A stretch of DNA of 64,000 bases from Micromonospora rosaria (lineage in GTDB: Bacteria > Actinomycetota > Actinomycetes > Mycobacteriales > Micromonosporaceae): positions 41,144 through 105,143 of the forward strand of contig NZ_LRQV01000007.1 in assembly GCF_001567585.1 (NCBI RefSeq), written 5' to 3'. The position numbers were made by a program, and so were the translations under genes. A model generated the notes under the pieces. The model had not been told where the DNA came from and did no database searches. It saw only the letters and a program-made list of their open reading frames with translations. Below are positions 60,409 to 64,000 of the stretch, piece after piece. Numbering within the stretch: position 1 is the stretch's first letter; every line of letters starts with the position of its first letter.

Positions 60409-63027
60409 CGGGACCGCCCGGCGCAGCAGCCGGGCCACCCGGGCCCGTTCCCGGCCGAACTCCGGCGACTCCGGGTACCCGCTGTGGTTGCGGATCGGCG
60501 GGTCGCAGACCTCCCCGTCGCTGGGGTGCAGCGCCTCCGGATCACGGACCGGCACGTCCCGTTCGCCCGCGTCGACGGGCCAGCCCAGCGGGTCGGTAGC
60601 CCGCCAGAAGTTGGTCCAGCCGGCCGGTGCGGTGCGCCGCCCGGTCAGCACCGGTAACCGGTCCGGCCCGAAGTACGCAGGGAAGACCCGCCCGTACAAC
60701 TGGGTGAACTGGCAGCCGTAGGAGAAAAACCAGATCCGCCGTCGCCAGCGCAGCGGGAGCTGGAGCAGGACCGCCGCGCAGATGACGGTGCCCTGGCTGT
60801 GCCCGGACAGGATGATGCCGTCCACCCGGCGCGGGTCGTGGTCGTCGAGCGCCAGCAGTCCCGCCGCCCGGGTCTGGAGTTCCGGTACCGCGCGTTCGGC
60901 GTAGCAGGGCGGGGCGAGCGGGTGCGCGGCCCGGGGCCAGAAGGTGGCGATGTCCCAGATCACCCCGACGGACCGGCGGGCCGTCTCGTTGCGGTAGACC
61001 AGCAGGCCGAGGGCGGCGGCGGCCACCGGCAGCCAGCCGAGCAGGGAGTCGCCGATGTCGGCGACGGTTTTGACCGCGACGTGCCAGCCGCTCACCGTGA
61101 TGGGGTGGGGGCGGGTGTGCGACAGGGCGGCGGCGCAGCCGACCACGGCGAGCGCGGCACCGAAGACGGAATACCGGCCGACGAGGTTGATGGCGTGCTC
61201 GCCGACGAGCCGGTGCAGCGCCCGGTACCTGCTGACGTCCCGGCTGCGTCGGATCTCGTGGGCGGAGAGGGTGTTGCCCGCCGGGACCAGTTTGGCGTAC
61301 TCCCGACGGCGGAGCCGGGTGAAGATCACGACGGCGTGCCCGGTGACGGCCAGCAGCGCCAGCAGCGCCCCGATGAAGACCAACCCGGCCCACAGCACCG
61401 GGATCGGCGGGATCACCGCGGACCGCCCGCTCGGGGTGGCGCCGTTGTTGAGCCGGTCGGTCGCCCAGTAGAGGGCCCCGGCGCAGTAGGCGACGGTGAG
61501 CAGCCAGCCGAACCCGGCGATGACCGCCGGCGCCCGGCCGCCCCAGGCCACGTCGGTGTGCGGTACCCGGGGTGCCGCCGAGGCGGCCGGCCGGGTCCGG
61601 GGCAGCAGCAGGCCGAGCATGGCCAGGGCACACGTCGGGACGGCGAGCAGCCAGATGTCCAGGTCCGGTGGGGCGGGCAGGGCGTCGGGCAGCCAGCCGG
61701 AGAGCCAGGCGGCCCCGGTGGCGAGCAGCAGCCCCGCCACCACCGGCAGGGCCAGGGCACGCCGGCCGGAACGGGCCACCGCCCCGATCGCGATCAACAG
61801 CAGCAACTGGCCGGTACTGAACCAGCCGATGTACCAGTCGTACCCGGCCAGCGAGCAGTCCGCGTCGCAGCCCGGCAGGTCGGGGTTGTCGGCGCAGCCG
61901 GCGGGCGGGCGCAACGCGGCCAGCGGGGTGCCGGCGGGCCCGTCGGGCAGCAGCAGGACGACGAAGGTACCGGCCAGGCCGGTGCAGGTGAGCACGATGA
62001 CCGCCATGCTCCAGCGGCCGAGCGGGGTGGCGCCGGCGCGGCGGCTCAGCCACGGCCGGCCCAGCGCCACCACGGCGATGACCAGGACGGCGACGAAGAG
62101 GGCCACGGTGGGCCAGACCACGGCGGCCTTCGCCCCCCGGGGCGGGTCCAGCACGATCACCGAGCCGAGCGGTACCGCCGCGGCGATCACCGTACCGACG
62201 CAGAGGTGCAGGACGGCGGAGCGGCGCAACTGGCCCTCGCCGCCCCAGAAGGTGGGGTCCTGCAACGGGTTCTCCAGCGGGGGGCGGCGCGGGGCGGCCG
62301 GGTCGGCGTCGGGAGCCGGGCCGGCGTCGGTCGGGCCGGCGGTGTCCGGGGTGGCGGCGGGGGTGGGGTCTCCGGTCGGTTCCCCGGTGCGCGGGCCGGC
62401 CGGCCGGGCGGGCATCTGCGCCTCGTACTGGTAGGTGCGCCAGCCGAGCAGGCCGAGGACGGCCAGCAGGCCCAGCGGCACCAGCAGGCCGACGGCGAGG
62501 GAGCGGGTGTCCCGGCTCCACCAGCCCTGGCCGAGGAACTCCCACGGGCCGGGTATCCGGCTCAGGCAGCTCTGGTCGACGCACTGCCAGCCGATCAGGT
62601 CGACGCCGACGCCGGTGGCGGTGAGCGCCAGCGTGCCGGTCAGGCTCAGGCAGAACAGCCGGATCAGCCAGGCGGTGATGCCGGAGCGGCTGCTCCATCG
62701 TTCCTGGTCCGGATCCGGTGGGATGCCCGGCCGGGCGTGCAGCGCGACGTTGGCCAGGGCGAAGGGGAGCAGCAGCGTCCACAGGGCCCGGTAGACGTCG
62801 TGCGCGGTGCGCGCGCCGGAGGTGAGCTGCCCCCAGCTGTAGGCCTCCACGGCGAGCGGTTCGCCGGAGCGGGCGGTGCTGGACCGGTAGAAGCCGGTCA
62901 CCTCGTCGCCAGCGACCAGCCACGGTCGGGGCCCGTCGCCGCCGGGCTCCGACCGCAGGCCGAGGATCTGGTCCGGGGGCGTGTTGGACACCCCGTGTAC
63001 GCGCAGTTCGAGCACCCGCCCGGCCAT
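60385..63027 (-). CDS. 880-aa membrane protein with split alpha/beta hydrolase signature
   Basis: The first 25 residues have RVHGVSNTPPDQIL, an oxyanion-hole-like HGxSNTP motif. Then come about ten hydrophobic segments with a Pro/Ala-rich linker (about residues 200-250), and near residue 750 a nucleophile elbow ILSGHSQGTVICAAVLLQL. I read it as an integral-membrane lipase/esterase-like enzyme whose hydrolase fold is interrupted by membrane helices. Substrate unknown. The Cys-rich loop CADNPDLPGCDADC is probably exported. ATG 63027 with GGGAGGG upstream. Confidence 0.75.
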   Translation of the reverse strand: MAGRVLELRVHGVSNTPPDQILGLRSEPGGDGPRPWLVAGDEVTGFYRSSTARSGEPLAVEAYSWGQLTSGARTAHDVYRALWTLLLPFALANVALHARPGIPPDPDQERWSSRSGITAWLIRLFCLSLTGTLALTATGVGVDLIGWQCVDQSCLSRIPGPWEFLGQGWWSRDTRSLAVGLLVPLGLLAVLGLLGWRTYQYEAQMPARPAGPRTGEPTGDPTPAATPDTAGPTDAGPAPDADPAAPRRPPLENPLQDPTFWGGEGQLRRSAVLHLCVGTVIAAAVPLGSVIVLDPPRGAKAAVVWPTVALFVAVLVIAVVALGRPWLSRRAGATPLGRWSMAVIVLTCTGLAGTFVVLLLPDGPAGTPLAALRPPAGCADNPDLPGCDADCSLAGYDWYIGWFSTGQLLLLIAIGAVARSGRRALALPVVAGLLLATGAAWLSGWLPDALPAPPDLDIWLLAVPTCALAMLGLLLPRTRPAASAAPRVPHTDVAWGGRAPAVIAGFGWLLTVAYCAGALYWATDRLNNGATPSGRSAVIPPIPVLWAGLVFIGALLALLAVTGHAVVIFTRLRRREYAKLVPAGNTLSAHEIRRSRDVSRYRALHRLVGEHAINLVGRYSVFGAALAVVGCAAALSHTRPHPITVSGWHVAVKTVADIGDSLLGWLPVAAAALGLLVYRNETARRSVGVIWDIATFWPRAAHPLAPPCYAERAVPELQTRAAGLLALDDHDPRRVDGIILSGHSQGTVICAAVLLQLPLRWRRRIWFFSYGCQFTQLYGRVFPAYFGPDRLPVLTGRRTAPAGWTNFWRATDPLGWPVDAGERDVPVRDPEALHPSDGEVCDPPIRNHSGYPESPEFGRERARVARLLRRAVPSQRQGVG

Positions 63028-63128
63028 GACTGCCCTCCCGGTGACGGCGTCATTACCAACAGTGCTCTCATTTGGTGCGGCCGGACACCCCCGATCGGGT
63101 GGTTGTCGCAGGTCAGGGGCTTGATCGG

Positions 63129-63704
63129 TCAGTCGAGGGTGCGTACCACCCGGGCGGGGTTACCGACGGCGACCACGTTCGGCGGGAGGTCCCGGGTCAC
63201 CACCGCCCCGGCGCCGACGACGGTGTTCTCGCCGATGGTCACCCCGGCGAGCACGATCGCCCCGCCGCCGAGCCAGACGTTGTCCCCGATGGTGATCGGT
63301 GCCGAACCCTCCCACTTGGCGCGGCGCGGCTCGGGCTCCACCGGGTGGGTGGGGGTGAGCAGTTGGACGTTCGGTCCGATCTGGACGTCCGCGCCGATGG
63401 TGATCGGGGCGACGTCGAGCAGGACCGCGTTGAAGTTGACGAAGGAGCGCGGGCCGAGGTGGATCCGGTAGCCGTAGTCGCAGTAGAGGGGCGGGCGGAC
63501 CCAGCAGTCCTCGCCGACCGAGCCGAGCAGGTCGCGCAGCGCGGCGAGCCGCGCCGGCGGGTCGTCGGCCGGGCTGGTGTTGAAGCGTTCCATCAGTCGG
63601 GCGGCGCGGTCCAGGTCGGCGGCGATCTCGGGGTCGTCGGCCTGGTACGCCTCGCCGGCGAGCATGCGTTCCTTCATGGAGGTCACCGGCCGATCATCCC
63701 CCAT
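63129..63704 (-). CDS. Maltose O-acetyltransferase-type sugar acetyltransferase
   Basis: A 191-aa left-handed beta-helix (hexapeptide repeat) acetyltransferase. KERMLAGEAYQADDPEI is the N-terminal Maa domain, PPLYCDYGYRIHLGPRSFVNF and ITIGADVQIGPNVQLLTPTHPV include the catalytic His, and VGAGAVVTRDLPPNVVAVGNPARVV the C-terminus. It acetylates a sugar or nodulation-type substrate from acetyl-CoA. ATG 63704 is chosen (GGAG upstream); GTG 63716 and ATG 63677 are alternatives. It is divergent from the partial secreted protein. Confidence 0.9.
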   Translation of the reverse strand: MGDDRPVTSMKERMLAGEAYQADDPEIAADLDRAARLMERFNTSPADDPPARLAALRDLLGSVGEDCWVRPPLYCDYGYRIHLGPRSFVNFNAVLLDVAPITIGADVQIGPNVQLLTPTHPVEPEPRRAKWEGSAPITIGDNVWLGGGAIVLAGVTIGENTVVGAGAVVTRDLPPNVVAVGNPARVVRTLD

Positions 63705-63827
63705 CCGGTACTCCACTTTGTGCGAACTTGGTCACTTTTCTGACTTCCTTCATGCCTACTCGGTATGCAATTCTGGCCGGTGTCAATGCGACTCCTGTCA
63801 GTGATGACGCTCCACGAGGAGGATCCG

Positions 63828-64000
63828 TTGCACCGAACCAGAAGATCGATCGCAGCCGCTCTCGCGCTCGGGCTGCTGCTCGGCGTTCCGGCGGCGGCCT
63901 CGGCCGCGCCCGCCGCGTCGCCGGGGCGGTCGGGCGCCGCGCCGCCGGCCGGCGCAGCCCCCGCGCCGCCGGCCCGGCCGACGACGGTCACCCTGATCAC
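63828..64000 (+). CDS. Secreted protein, 5' part only (possibly S8 peptidase)
   Basis: The frame runs off the window. TTG 63828 follows a perfect GAGGAGGA ribosome binding site; ATG 63804 is also in frame. The product begins with a signal peptide (TRRSIAAALALGLLLGVPAA, then ASAAP) followed by a Pro/Ala-rich stretch and PTTVTLI, similar to the VTLxTGDxV start of secreted subtilisin-like peptidases of actinomycetes, which is only suggestive. The 120 bp upstream are AT-richer and probably hold its promoter. Confidence 0.55.
   Translation, partial: MHRTRRSIAAALALGLLLGVPAAASAAPAASPGRSGAAPPAGAAPAPPARPTTVTLI

Overview
The window looks like a chromosomal segment of a high-GC actinomycete, most likely a member of the Micromonosporaceae (Micromonospora or a close relative). 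The evidence is very high GC with heavy GC bias at third codon positions, frequent GTG starts, many apparent leaderless promoters (a TANNNT hexamer 6 to 8 nt before the start codon), a mycothiol biosynthesis gene (mshB), a Sdh1-type succinate dehydrogenase, the fdxA-dapC pair, a PerM/DUF6350 protein next to purN-purH, and an interspersed GGGCCC-centred repeat of the kind I associate with Micromonospora. The species assignment is inference.

Layout. 0.1-8.3 kb is core metabolism: perM, a DUF4190 protein, purN-purH, folD, mdh and icd, with strong hairpin terminators. 8.6-12.3 kb on the minus strand holds a DeoR regulator translationally coupled to galT, and an APS kinase fused to a degenerate ATP sulfurylase domain. 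12.6-16.0 kb is a four-gene ABC operon (ATPase, permease, ATPase, permease). 16.2-26.9 kb is all minus strand: a type 2 (archaeal/Rickettsia-like) valyl-tRNA synthetase, a Tat-type secreted amidase with a small coupled upstream ORF, a heterodimeric ABC exporter, and an alkylation-repair pair (Ada/AlkA fusion plus O6-methylguanine methyltransferase). 27-33.6 kb is mixed: a proline-rich unknown, peptidase E, ychF, a DinB-like gene remnant, DUF4253, a TrxR-like flavoprotein divergent from an XRE-cupin regulator, and an unknown.

33.6-38.3 kb is the most unusual part. Two direct copies of a 61-bp palindromic repeat bracket about 4.5 kb. Inside are a short GntR regulator with an upstream palindrome, a divergent three-gene operon (a DivIVA-like small protein, a zinc-knuckle small protein and a 684-aa protein made of two tandem copies of an eight-cysteine DnaJ-like zinc cluster plus an alpha/beta unit), and a peptidoglycan-binding M15 peptidase. 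I recognise no described function for the operon.

38.4-47.9 kb holds small enzymes and regulators (GNAT, SanA/YdcF, a QorB-like reductase with a divergent HxlR regulator, VOC, a PH-domain protein, a PCD-like protein, Nudix), then sdhCAB with a long His-rich extension on SdhB, and a Uma2 protein. 48-55 kb holds an S9 peptidase divergent from mshB, DUF6113, a membrane protein, a GNAT with an N-terminal extra domain, and fdxA-dapC. 55-64 kb holds an M48 peptidase, a DUF4034-like protein, tyrA, a SIMPL protein, a P-loop kinase, an 880-aa membrane protein with a split alpha/beta hydrolase signature, a sugar O-acetyltransferase, and the start of a secreted protein that runs off the end.

Integration. 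icd, mdh and sdhCAB serve the TCA cycle; purN, purH and folD form a one-carbon/purine group. Four of five copies of the GGGCCC repeat lie directly behind a stop codon in the same orientation, and in two cases the repeat itself supplies the stop codon. I saw no rRNA, tRNA, CRISPR array, transposase or integrase.
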